DNA of 64,000 nt from Sphingomonas_R arantia. Lineage in GTDB: Bacteria; Pseudomonadota; Alphaproteobacteria; Sphingomonadales; Sphingomonadaceae. Both the position numbers and the translations under genes were made by a program. The stretch is from the NCBI RefSeq assembly GCF_042682045.1, contig NZ_JBHUGS010000002.1:62001-126000 (forward strand), written 5' to 3'. The first letter of the stretch is position 1, and every line of letters starts with the position of its first letter. The notes under the pieces were generated by a model. It had not been told where the DNA came from. It saw only the letters and a list, made by a program, of their open reading frames with translations, and ran no database searches. Of this stretch, positions 27,160 to 35,358 are shown piece by piece.

Positions 27160-27392
27160 TCTCCGTCGTTTTCGGGGCCGCGGCGTTCCTGCCGATGCTG
27201 CGTGACAGTGACGCCGCGGCGTTCGTCGTGGTGAACTTGTTGCTCGCCCGGCAGCCGGAGCCGCATATGGTCTGCACGTCGGCGGCGCGGGCGAGCGTGC
27301 AGAGCCTGGTCAAGTCGCTCAGCGTCGAACTGGCGCCGTCGATCCGCGTTAACGCGATCCTGCTCGGCACCGCCAACTTCATAGCGGCCTGA
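27160..27392 (+). pseudogene. C-terminal remnant of a short-chain dehydrogenase/reductase
   Basis: An open stretch encoding about 77 residues reads like the middle and end of an SDR: FLPMLRDSDAAAFVVVNLLL, then QPEPHMVCTSAARASVQSLV, then KSLSVELAPSIRVNAILLG. The N-terminal nucleotide-binding glycine motif is missing, the normal Tyr-x3-Lys positions read Thr and Arg, and the frame stops soon after the LLG turn, where an SDR would have another 40-60 residues. I read it as a truncated gene rather than a functional enzyme. Some SDR relatives naturally have the SAAR form, so loss of the catalytic pair alone would not prove decay; the double truncation does. Confidence 0.65.
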
Positions 27393-27421
27393 TCCGCCGG
27401 GGAACGTTCGACGGGCCGGTC

Positions 27422-29065
27422 TTACGGATGGAGTATCTGTCCGACCGTGCGGAGCTCCTGTTCCAGGCGCGGGTAGCTCACGTCCTGAACGGCGACGTTC
27501 GTGTCGATCGCGATGGCTGCCGCGATCCCGGCAGATTCGCCGAGAATGGTGAAAACCGGTTCCATGCGGACCGAGCCGTAGGCGATGTGCGATGCGGAGA
27601 TCGCCGCCGGAACCAGCAGGTTGGTGGCCTGCGACCGTTTCGGCACGAGCGCGTCATAGCTGATTTCGTAGGTGCGGCCCGGGCTGACCTCGATATTGCC
27701 TTCGTTCCGGGCAAAGCCGCGCGCGTCGACGTAGCGCCGCACATTGTGCGAATCCATGTTGTAGGAGCCGAGCCCGATCGAGCGGGGCGTGGCCGACAGG
27801 CCGCGCAGGTGGTGTTCGGTCATGACGAAGTCCGACACCATCCGGCGCCCTTCGCGCATGTAGATTTCGCGCGGCCAGTTCGCGTTGTCCTTGAACTCGT
27901 CGGCGCACAGGCCCCACGGCGCCATGGCGCGGCGCATGTCCGCGGGGACGCGCGGGTCGTTCTGCATGTACCAGAGCAGGCCCTGCTGGTAGGTCCGGTG
28001 CTCGTCCAATATCCGCGCGCGGACCGCATAGGATCCGGTCGGATAGGCGTAGTTCCGACCGATATCGTCGAATGAGAAGGCGTCGAAATTGTTCGTGTCG
28101 GTCTTCCCGTTCGGGATGGGATCATATTTCCGGAACGTCTCGCGCCAGCCCGCGTCGAAATAGCGGCCGAGCAGTTCATATTGTTTCGGATCGTAGTTGG
28201 CCGGCTTTCGGAACGGCACGCGGATTTCCGGGCGCTTCGTCATGCAGAGGCGATAGGTGTAGGCCTGCACCCGCTGATCCGCCGCCCCTTCGACGCCGGC
28301 CGGACCGGGCTCGATCCGCGGCAGCAGGCCGCTGGCGGGGCGGCCGGGGACGACATAGGGATCGACGTCGCGGGTGAACTGGTGGTTCACGCTGTTGCGC
28401 GGCTGATTGCCGTTCAGCGTCTCGCCGTACTGCGCATTGGCTTCGCGGCCGGTCGCGTAGGACACGCCGGCCATGCCCATCAGGTCGCCTTCGTAGCTCG
28501 CGTCGATGAACATCGTGCCGGCGACACGGCGGCCGTCCTCGGCGACCATCTCAATCAGCCGGCCACCGCGCGACGCGACGCCCCGGCGATCGAGCCGCAG
28601 CCGGAAATCGAACAGCGGCTTGATCCCGTAGCGCGCCAGCCAGCGCGTGTAGATCGCCTCCGCCACATGCGGTTCGAAGACCCACTGCGTATCGCGGTCG
28701 TCGTTCTTCGCGCCGGGATGGGGTTGCGATGCGGCCGTGTCGGTGATGCCGCGGTCCCGGTAATAGGTTTTCACGTCGCGGTAGAATTGCCGCGCGAGAC
28801 CACCCACCGCGGCATGATCGCCCGCGTCGGCAAAGCCGAGCCCGTTCGTCGACATGCCGCCGATCCAGCCATCGCGGCAGGCCAGCGTCACGCTGTGGTT
28901 GCGCCGCCGGACCCCGATCGCGGCGGCGATGCCGGCGGGCGTGCAGCCGTAGATCGCCACTTCGGTACGGACAGGCGCGGTGGGACGCGCGACCGCGGCG
29001 CTGCCGGACAGGGCGATCCCGGTCCAGAGCAGGGCGGCGCGGGTCAGGCTGGCTTTCGGGGACAT
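27422..29065 (-). CDS. Secreted FAD-dependent oxidoreductase (FAD_oxidored family)
   Basis: A 547-residue flavoprotein with an export signal (LTRAALLWTGIALSGSAAVA). The FAD dinucleotide-binding motif is EVAIYGCTPAGIAAAIGVRR, followed by GWIGGMSTNGLGFAD, FIDASYEGDLMGMAGVSYATGRE split over the flavin pocket, and a C-terminal GESAGIAAAIA. Proteins of this family are found in polysaccharide-utilisation loci and sometimes annotated as xanthan-lyase-like; the reaction is not established. ATG 29065 has GGAG eight bases upstream. It is 55 bases downstream of the STN-type receptor and probably the last gene of the sigma / FecR / receptor unit. Confidence 0.82.
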   Translation of the reverse strand: MSPKASLTRAALLWTGIALSGSAAVARPTAPVRTEVAIYGCTPAGIAAAIGVRRRNHSVTLACRDGWIGGMSTNGLGFADAGDHAAVGGLARQFYRDVKTYYRDRGITDTAASQPHPGAKNDDRDTQWVFEPHVAEAIYTRWLARYGIKPLFDFRLRLDRRGVASRGGRLIEMVAEDGRRVAGTMFIDASYEGDLMGMAGVSYATGREANAQYGETLNGNQPRNSVNHQFTRDVDPYVVPGRPASGLLPRIEPGPAGVEGAADQRVQAYTYRLCMTKRPEIRVPFRKPANYDPKQYELLGRYFDAGWRETFRKYDPIPNGKTDTNNFDAFSFDDIGRNYAYPTGSYAVRARILDEHRTYQQGLLWYMQNDPRVPADMRRAMAPWGLCADEFKDNANWPREIYMREGRRMVSDFVMTEHHLRGLSATPRSIGLGSYNMDSHNVRRYVDARGFARNEGNIEVSPGRTYEISYDALVPKRSQATNLLVPAAISASHIAYGSVRMEPVFTILGESAGIAAAIAIDTNVAVQDVSYPRLEQELRTVGQILHP

Positions 29066-29120
29066 GGTCTTCGCTCCGGAAATGATGCGATCGCGCGGCA
29101 CGGCGGTTCGCGGCCGATCG

Positions 29121-32093
29121 TCAGAATGTCGCCGCGACGCCGAAGAAGACACGCCGGTCCTCGCGCCCCGAACTCGACAGGCGCAGCGGCGTCTGCAGAT
29201 AGGCGCGTTCGACCGATCGGGTGAGGTTGATCCCCTCGACCGTCAGCCGGACGTTCGGGGTCAGGTTCACCTGCGCCGACATGTCGAGTTGTCCGCGGGC
29301 GGCGGCGTAGGAGCTGCCGCCCGCCGCGGCGCTGCCCTGGCCGGTCAGCGACGAACTGCGCCAGATATAGGCGACGCGCAGCATGAACGTCTTGTCCTCG
29401 TAGAAGCCGATCAGGTTGTAGCTGTTCTTCGACAGCCCGGGCAGCGGGAGCGCGGCCTGCGTCGCTTCGTCGATCAGCGGCGTCTTGCTATCGACGAAGG
29501 TGTAGTTCGCCTGGACGCCGAGATTGTCGAACGGGGCGGGCAGGAAGCGCAGCGATTGCTGGTAGGCGAGTTCGAACCCCTTGATTGTGCCCGACGATCC
29601 GTTGGTCGGCTGCGTGATCTGGAACTGGCCGTAGGGCTGGCCGGTGCTGGGATCGATCTGCTCGGACAGGCCGACGATCGTCTCGCTCTGCGTCACGTTG
29701 ATCGTGAAGGAGTTGACCTTTTTGTAGAATGCGGCGGCGGTCAGCGCGCTGGACGGCGCGAAATACCATTCGAGCGTCGCGTCATACTGCGTCGCCTCGA
29801 ACGGGCGTAGCGTGGGGTTGCCGCGCGATCCGGTCCGCGACACGAGCAGCGGAATGAAGCTGACGCCGACATCGTTCAGGCCGGGCCGGGCGACCACCAT
29901 TGCGGCGGCAAGCCGGAACGTCAGGTTACGGCGCAGATCGAGCGAGGCGTTGGCGCTCGGCAGCCAATAGTCGAACCGCGCTTTGGCCTGCGTCGGCTGC
30001 GTATCGGACAGATAGCCGGACGAGACCCGTTCGAGCGTGACGTAGCGGACGCCGGCGTTGCCGGTCAGCGCTAGGCCCGCGATCTCGCCCGTGAAATTGC
30101 CCTTGGCGTAGAAGGCGAGCGTGTCCTGCTCGACATCCTTGATCGAAACGCGGCCGAGCGGAATGTTGTCGGCGCGGGGCAGCGGCAGGCCGAGCGTGTC
30201 GCGGGCAACCGTCTTGTCGACCGTGCCACCCAGGATATCGCGCGGAAAGTCGCCGTCGACGCCGGGGTAGAAGCTGCCCTGATCGTTGCCGTAGGTGAGG
30301 CCCGGCAGCTCATCGACGGTGATGATGCCGTCGCCGTTCAGATCACCGCGGCCGAGGAGGCTGGCGGCGGTCGGAAGGCTTTGCGGCGATTCCGAGTAGA
30401 ACTGGATCTTCTCGTACCGGCTGCCGACCTGGATCGATTGCAGCGGCCCGAAATCGGTGAGGATGGTGAAGTCCACCCGCCCGTCATACCCGCTGTTATC
30501 GGTGATGTTGTCGCCGTCGAAGACCGAGGCCAGCTGGTACTGCGACGGATCGTTCAGGTCGAAATTGGACGTCAGGTCGAGATCGGGCACCGGATTGCCC
30601 TTCGTGAAGTCGATCGTCGCGTTGGCGGTGCGACCGGCGCGGGGCACGACGACATAGGCGAACGACGCGCCCGGTCCGCCGTCCGTGCCGCGTCCCTTGC
30701 TGTAGGATGCGTCGGCGCTGACCTTCACGATGTCGCCGTCATATTTGGTCGAGAAGCCGAGGTTCGTGGATCGGAATTCGGTGGGTTCGTCATAGACCAG
30801 CGGGCGGACGGTGACGTTGTTGAACGTACCGCTGACCACGGTGCCGTTCTCGTCCGCGACGGCGCCCATGTCGTTGTCGTTGAGCAGGATCTGGTAATTG
30901 GCGCTCGACCGTTCGCGCTTCAGCCGGGTGTAGGTGCCGTCGAGGATGATCTCCCACTGATCGGCGGGGCGGTACTGGATCGAACTGTTCAGCGTCAACC
31001 GCTGCTCCTGCCGATCGAAGATCCGCGCCATGAAGCGGTTCGGACGGAACAGGCCGGGGTCGTTCACGCCGTCGCCATTGCCGTCGATATTGTTCGTCCG
31101 GGTCCAGCCGCCGGTGTCGAACGAATAGCCACGGGTGTGGGTGTTGGAGTAGGCGGCACTGGCCAGGACGCCCAGCGTATCGCTGAAATTCTTCGAGACC
31201 AGCGCGGACCCGCGATAGCCGAGATGCTTGGCCTGGTCGGTATAGGCCCCCTGGACGCGACCGCTGACGACGAGGTCGGCCAGATCGAGCGGGCGCTTGG
31301 TCTTGAGGTTCACGGTGGCGCCGAGTGCCCCCTCCGGCATGTCGGCGGTCGGCGACTTGGCGACGACGATGCTGGCGATGATTTCCGGGCTGACCGATTC
31401 CAGCGAGGCGTTGCCGCCGGCCCCGGGGCCGAGGAACGTGCGGCCGTTGATCTCCAACCGGTTCTGCGAGATGCCGCGCACGGTGAAGTTCGATCCGTCG
31501 CCTTCGCGGCGGGTGATCTGGACACCGGTGATGCGGCTCATCGATTCCGCGACATTCTGGTCGGGCAGCTTGCCGATGTCCTGCGCGGTGATGACGTCGA
31601 CGATGTTGCCGGCCGCGCGTTTCACGTTGATCGATTGCTGCAACGAGGCGCGGATGCCGGTGACGACGATGTCCTGCGCATCGTCGGGTGCGGCCTCCGC
31701 GGGCGCGGCGGGTGGTGGCGCGGCCGGCTGTTCCGCGGGCGCGGCGACGGGCTGGTCCGCCGCCGGGGTGTAGGCGGCGTGGGAGATGGCGGGCTGGCGT
31801 TTCAGCGTGATCGCGCCGCCGGTCCGGACGGGAACGAGGTCTGTCCCGGCGAGCAGCATACGGAGCGCGGCGGTGACGTCCATCGACCCCTGCACCCGGT
31901 TGGTCCTGACGCCGGCGGCGACGGGGGTGGAGACCAGGATCTGGATCCCGGCCTGATGCGCGAAGACGAGGACACCGGTGCTGGCCGATTGCGCGGGCAC
32001 ATCGAAGCGGCGGGTCTGCGCCTCTGCCGTACCGCCGATGCCGCAGATTGCCGCGACACTCGTGCCCAGCAGCCATGAACGTGCCACGCGCAT
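29121..32093 (-). CDS. TonB-dependent receptor with N-terminal STN signalling domain
   Basis: A 990-residue outer-membrane transducer. Order: signal peptide to about residue 25 (AEAQ), STN domain residues 27-100 (FDVPAQSASTGVLVFAHQAG, QGSMDVTAALRMLLAGTDLV), a Pro/Ala-rich linker, TonB-box-like DIVVTGIRASLQQSI, plug (ADMPEGALGATVNLKTKRPL), and a beta-barrel ending FFGVAATF. It should sense its ligand and signal through the FecR and sigma factor immediately upstream. Two Asp-rich calcium-binding-like loops occur in the barrel: DLNGDGIITVDE (about residue 585) and DGNGDGVND (about residue 325). ATG 32093 has AAGGGG upstream. The ligand is probably an oligosaccharide, by context. Confidence 0.92.
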   Translation of the reverse strand: MRVARSWLLGTSVAAICGIGGTAEAQTRRFDVPAQSASTGVLVFAHQAGIQILVSTPVAAGVRTNRVQGSMDVTAALRMLLAGTDLVPVRTGGAITLKRQPAISHAAYTPAADQPVAAPAEQPAAPPPAAPAEAAPDDAQDIVVTGIRASLQQSINVKRAAGNIVDVITAQDIGKLPDQNVAESMSRITGVQITRREGDGSNFTVRGISQNRLEINGRTFLGPGAGGNASLESVSPEIIASIVVAKSPTADMPEGALGATVNLKTKRPLDLADLVVSGRVQGAYTDQAKHLGYRGSALVSKNFSDTLGVLASAAYSNTHTRGYSFDTGGWTRTNNIDGNGDGVNDPGLFRPNRFMARIFDRQEQRLTLNSSIQYRPADQWEIILDGTYTRLKRERSSANYQILLNDNDMGAVADENGTVVSGTFNNVTVRPLVYDEPTEFRSTNLGFSTKYDGDIVKVSADASYSKGRGTDGGPGASFAYVVVPRAGRTANATIDFTKGNPVPDLDLTSNFDLNDPSQYQLASVFDGDNITDNSGYDGRVDFTILTDFGPLQSIQVGSRYEKIQFYSESPQSLPTAASLLGRGDLNGDGIITVDELPGLTYGNDQGSFYPGVDGDFPRDILGGTVDKTVARDTLGLPLPRADNIPLGRVSIKDVEQDTLAFYAKGNFTGEIAGLALTGNAGVRYVTLERVSSGYLSDTQPTQAKARFDYWLPSANASLDLRRNLTFRLAAAMVVARPGLNDVGVSFIPLLVSRTGSRGNPTLRPFEATQYDATLEWYFAPSSALTAAAFYKKVNSFTINVTQSETIVGLSEQIDPSTGQPYGQFQITQPTNGSSGTIKGFELAYQQSLRFLPAPFDNLGVQANYTFVDSKTPLIDEATQAALPLPGLSKNSYNLIGFYEDKTFMLRVAYIWRSSSLTGQGSAAAGGSSYAAARGQLDMSAQVNLTPNVRLTVEGINLTRSVERAYLQTPLRLSSSGREDRRVFFGVAATF

Positions 32094-32171
32094 TCCCCAT
32101 CCCCTTTTATGTTCGGACGCACCTGTTGCCGGCGCTCTCCCTTCTCCAGAGCGCGGTGCCACCGGTTTCCG

Positions 32172-33113
32172 TCAGTCCGCGGTCGCCTTTTTTCGTGCGA
32201 TCCGGATTTCGTCGGGCGTCGTCGTCACCGCGACGTCGAGCGAGGTGGCGAGCGTCGCGGCGAAATCGTCCGGCCGGTCGATCCGGAACAGGCCGACCAG
32301 CCGTTCCGCCGCCAGATCCGGATCGGTGACGACCAGACGTTGACGATTATACCGGTTGAACTGCGCCACCGCGCTGCCAAGCGTGTCGTTCTCCAGCGAT
32401 ATCTCGCCGCTGCGCCACGCCAGCGCGCGGGTGATCTGTGCAGGGGCGGTGCCGGTTTCGGGGTTCGGTGCGCCGGGCCGGAAATTCGCGAATTGCCCCG
32501 CCTCCAGCATCGTCATGGCGCCGCTCGCCTCGCTCGCCCATACCGCGACGACGCCTTCGGTTACGGTGACCTGCACGCCGTGCGCGGTGCGATCGACCGA
32601 GAAGGCCGTACCGATCGCGCGGACCTGCGCGAGGCCCGCGTCCACGACGAAAGGACGCTGGCGATCCTTGGCGACCTGGAACCAGGCCTGCCCGCGGTTG
32701 AGCGCGATGCGCCTCGTGTCGCGCACGAACTCGACGCGCAGGTCGCTGTCGGTGTTGATCGTCGCGACCGATCCATCGGCCAGCGGAAGCCGGCGGATCT
32801 CGCCCCGCGCAGTCGCGACCCGTTCGCCGACCAGGCTGGACCAGCCGATCACGCCGCTGATCGCCGCAGCGATGGCGCCGCCTACGCCGATCAACAGCCG
32901 GCGGCGGGTGGGGGGAGCCGGTGCGGGCAGCGCTTCGGCATGCGCGGCCGGTGCGACAGCGCGGTCGACCATGCTGAGCCCCGCCATCGCACGGAGCAGC
33001 GCGCCGGGGTGCCGGGGGTCCCGATCGAGCCAGTCCTCGAGTTCCGCTTGGCGGTCCGCGTCGAGCGGATGACGCAGCGCCCAGACGGCCGCTTCCTCAG
33101 CGCGATCGGGCAT
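32172..33113 (-). CDS. FecR-type anti-sigma factor
   Basis: A 313-residue inner-membrane regulator. The N-terminal cytoplasmic part has the FecR_N pattern (EEAAVWALRHPLDADRQAEL, WLDRDPRHPGALLRA). One membrane helix follows near residues 83-105 (RRRLLIGVGGAIAAAISGVI). The FecR periplasmic domain (RLPLADGSVATINTDSDLRV, LNRGQAWFQVAKDRQRPFVV) is next, and the last 70 residues resemble an STN/DUF4974 module that contacts the receptor. ATG 33113 overlaps the end of the sigma gene by 17 bases and has GGAGG five bases ahead, so the two are co-translated. It should hold the cognate sigma factor until the receptor at 29121-32093 is occupied. Confidence 0.92.
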   Translation of the reverse strand: MPDRAEEAAVWALRHPLDADRQAELEDWLDRDPRHPGALLRAMAGLSMVDRAVAPAAHAEALPAPAPPTRRRLLIGVGGAIAAAISGVIGWSSLVGERVATARGEIRRLPLADGSVATINTDSDLRVEFVRDTRRIALNRGQAWFQVAKDRQRPFVVDAGLAQVRAIGTAFSVDRTAHGVQVTVTEGVVAVWASEASGAMTMLEAGQFANFRPGAPNPETGTAPAQITRALAWRSGEISLENDTLGSAVAQFNRYNRQRLVVTDPDLAAERLVGLFRIDRPDDFAATLATSLDVAVTTTPDEIRIARKKATAD

Positions 33114-33654
33114 GCGAACCTCCCGCCGCCGCCAGCGAGATGTCGTCATCGGCCGGTGGACCGGTCAGGCTTTTCAGGATCGCGCGCAGGCTGCGGCTCG
33201 CCTCATTCTCCACGATGCTCTCCGAAACGCCCAGCCGGCTGGCGATGTCCTTCTGGCTCAGCCCGTCCACGCGGCGCATCATGAAGATGCGCCGTGCCCG
33301 TTCGGGCAGCGTCGCGAGCGCGGATTGAACGCGCGCAAGCTCCTGCCGTGCCATCGCGGCGCGTTCGGGAGAGGGGAGATCGCCTTCCAACGTGGCCTCC
33401 AATTCGTCCGACAAGGGTTCGATCCTGACGACGCGCGTCCGCTGACGCTGTTGGCGGAGGATGTTCCGGGCCATGGTGAACAGGTAGGCGCGCGGCGTGA
33501 GGATGTGGGACACGTCGGAAAGCTGCGCGAGCCGGCAGTAGCATTCCTGCACGACGTCCTCCATGTCCGCCGCCGCAACGACGCGCCGCGCCAGCCAAAC
33601 GCGGAGTTCGCGTTCGTGCGGCAGGATCTCACGTCCCACCCACTCGGCCAGCAC
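33097..33654 (-). CDS. ECF sigma factor (FecI-like)
   Basis: A 185-residue sigma-70 family protein containing region 2 (AAADMEDVVQECYCRLAQL, TPRAYLFTMARNILRQQRQR) and region 4 (LPERARRIFMMRRVDGLSQK, DIASRLGVSESIVENEASRS). It directs transcription of the downstream receptor and enzyme genes. The first possible start in frame is GTG 33654; GGAGGGG sits some 20 bases before it, so an unusual upstream initiation codon cannot be excluded. It overlaps fecR, giving the standard sigma / anti-sigma / STN receptor order. About 160 bases separate it from the upstream GH5 gene. Confidence 0.9.
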   Translation of the reverse strand: MLAEWVGREILPHERELRVWLARRVVAAADMEDVVQECYCRLAQLSDVSHILTPRAYLFTMARNILRQQRQRTRVVRIEPLSDELEATLEGDLPSPERAAMARQELARVQSALATLPERARRIFMMRRVDGLSQKDIASRLGVSESIVENEASRSLRAILKSLTGPPADDDISLAAAGGSHARSR

Positions 33655-33818
33655 TTCGCGTTTCGTCGCCCGTCTCCCCTCCGATGTGTATGAGCGGTCT
33701 GGCGGCGTCTTCCGTCAGGCGGCCGACAGAAAATTCCGTCTTCGGCTATCGTCCGGATGGGGCGGCACGTTCAAGACGCCGCTGCGAACGCCAGGCGTTA
33801 GGTATCGGTTCGGTGACG

Positions 33819-35180
33819 TCAAGCCTGGACGATTGCGGTGGCGTGGGCGCGGATCACCGTCTGTGTTGCGATGTCGCTGTCGAAGACGCCGTACCAGCCC
33901 TGTGGTTCGTGGGGCGGGTCGCCCATGTAGGCGAGGTCGCCGCGGCGGAAGCGGTGGTCGGCATGGGCGGCGCGGGCTTCGCCGTTCCAGGCCCAGAAAT
34001 TGGACCCGGACAGCGGCCCGCCGGCGGCCATGTCGGCCTCGATCGCGGCATAGACCTGGCGGTAGAAGCGGTCCTTGTATGTGGTCGCGATCGACGGGTC
34101 ATAGGCGTCCTGGCCGTCGCGCGGGTAACCGAACTCCTCGATCACCAGCGGCTTGCCGAGCATGCGCGCGAGGTGGACGTGCGCGGCGATATAGTCCGCG
34201 ACCCGGGCGGCACCGGCGGCGTAGGTGGCGGCCAGGTTGCCGGCGTCCATCCAGCTCCAGTTGTTCGGCCAGATGTGCGCGGTGAGATAGTCGATCGAGG
34301 CCGGGCGGTGCGCGGCCAGCACGATCTCCTCGCGCTCGATCGCCCCTTTCAGCCCTTCCGACCCGGTGGAGACGAGATGATGCGGGTCGAGTGCCTTGAT
34401 GTAGCGCGCGGTCTCGTCGATCCAGCGGTAGAAAGGCGGCAGGTTGGCGAGCGCCACCTTCTGCGATCCGCCGGGGCGCGGTTCGTTGGCGAGTTGCCAC
34501 GCCATGATCGTCGGGTCGTCCACATAGCGGACGCCGGTGACGCTGTTGGTGCGGGACACGACCGCGCGGATATAGTCGCGATAGAGCGCCTGCGCCGGCC
34601 GGCTGGAATAGAAGGCCGCGTTCCAGTCAGGAAACTCCGGCCACGGATGCGCCGGATCGTTCATGTTGAGGAAGCGCCCGCCATCGACCCAGGACAGATA
34701 GGTCATCATGCCGCCCGACCATTCCCAAAAATTGGTGAGGTAGAGGACGGCGGTCATGTCCCGCTTCGCCAGTTCGGACAGCGTCCAGTCGAGACCCGTG
34801 AGCAGCGCCTCGTCATAGCGCCCGCTCGCGTCGCGAAATCCTGGCGTGATCGAGTTCTTCAGCGGCGAGAGTTCGGCCGAACCGAGAATGCGCAGGTTGC
34901 GGATGCCGAGCGCCTGCAACCGATCGAGTTCGCGCTTCAGTCGGGCGCGGTCGCCATAGGTGGTGTCTGCGCCCAGCCATGCACCGTACCAGATGTTGGC
35001 ACCGGCGTAGCGATAGGGCCGCCCGTTGCGGCGGAAACCGAGCCCGTCGACCGTGACGAAGCCGGTGGCAGAAGCCGGGCCGACCGGGCGTCGCGCGAGC
35101 GGTGGCCGGATGACGCAGCCCACCGTCGCAGTCAGGACGGCGACCCCCGCCAGAAGCGCCGCACGTCGGGTCATCATCAT
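33819..35180 (-). CDS. GH5 endo-beta-mannanase-like lipoprotein
   Basis: A 453-residue glycoside hydrolase of clan GH-A. The N-terminus has a twin-arginine-like MTRRAALLAG stretch and a lipobox-like TVGC at residue 22, suggesting an exported lipoprotein. The catalytic pair is visible: acid/base Glu233 in QLANEPR and nucleophile Glu349 in LVIEEFGYPRDG. Between them are NFWEWSGGMMTYLSW and TAHIWPNNWSWMD, the pattern of subfamily GH5_7 mannanases. It is divergent from the GH92 alpha-mannosidase (178 bases between starts), and the two may act on mannose-rich glycans together. The gene lies just upstream of the sigma gene on the same strand. Confidence 0.88.
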   Translation of the reverse strand: MMMTRRAALLAGVAVLTATVGCVIRPPLARRPVGPASATGFVTVDGLGFRRNGRPYRYAGANIWYGAWLGADTTYGDRARLKRELDRLQALGIRNLRILGSAELSPLKNSITPGFRDASGRYDEALLTGLDWTLSELAKRDMTAVLYLTNFWEWSGGMMTYLSWVDGGRFLNMNDPAHPWPEFPDWNAAFYSSRPAQALYRDYIRAVVSRTNSVTGVRYVDDPTIMAWQLANEPRPGGSQKVALANLPPFYRWIDETARYIKALDPHHLVSTGSEGLKGAIEREEIVLAAHRPASIDYLTAHIWPNNWSWMDAGNLAATYAAGAARVADYIAAHVHLARMLGKPLVIEEFGYPRDGQDAYDPSIATTYKDRFYRQVYAAIEADMAAGGPLSGSNFWAWNGEARAAHADHRFRRGDLAYMGDPPHEPQGWYGVFDSDIATQTVIRAHATAIVQA

Positions 35181-35358
35181 GCTGCGCCCCTCCCTGAACT
35201 AGGCACCCGGTTCATGCCCGGATCGCCAGTCGAGGGCCTGGGTATTTCGCTGCGTCCGGATCGTAAAGCCTGATGTTACGGCGATCTCGAACATCCGAAG
35301 GGGAGCGGCGGGGTAGGGAGGTTTACAAGCGGGCAGCGGTCGGTGCTTAAGTTGCGCC

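Noticed and set aside
27011..27382. Minus-strand ORF opposite the SDR remnant
   Set aside because: Weak composition compared with the plus-strand SDR-like translation, which shows recognisable family segments.
33795..33823. TTGACG-N17-TAACGC as a promoter for the ECF sigma gene
   Set aside because: The -10 match is poor and the -35 overlaps the stop codon of the GH5 gene; too weak to list.
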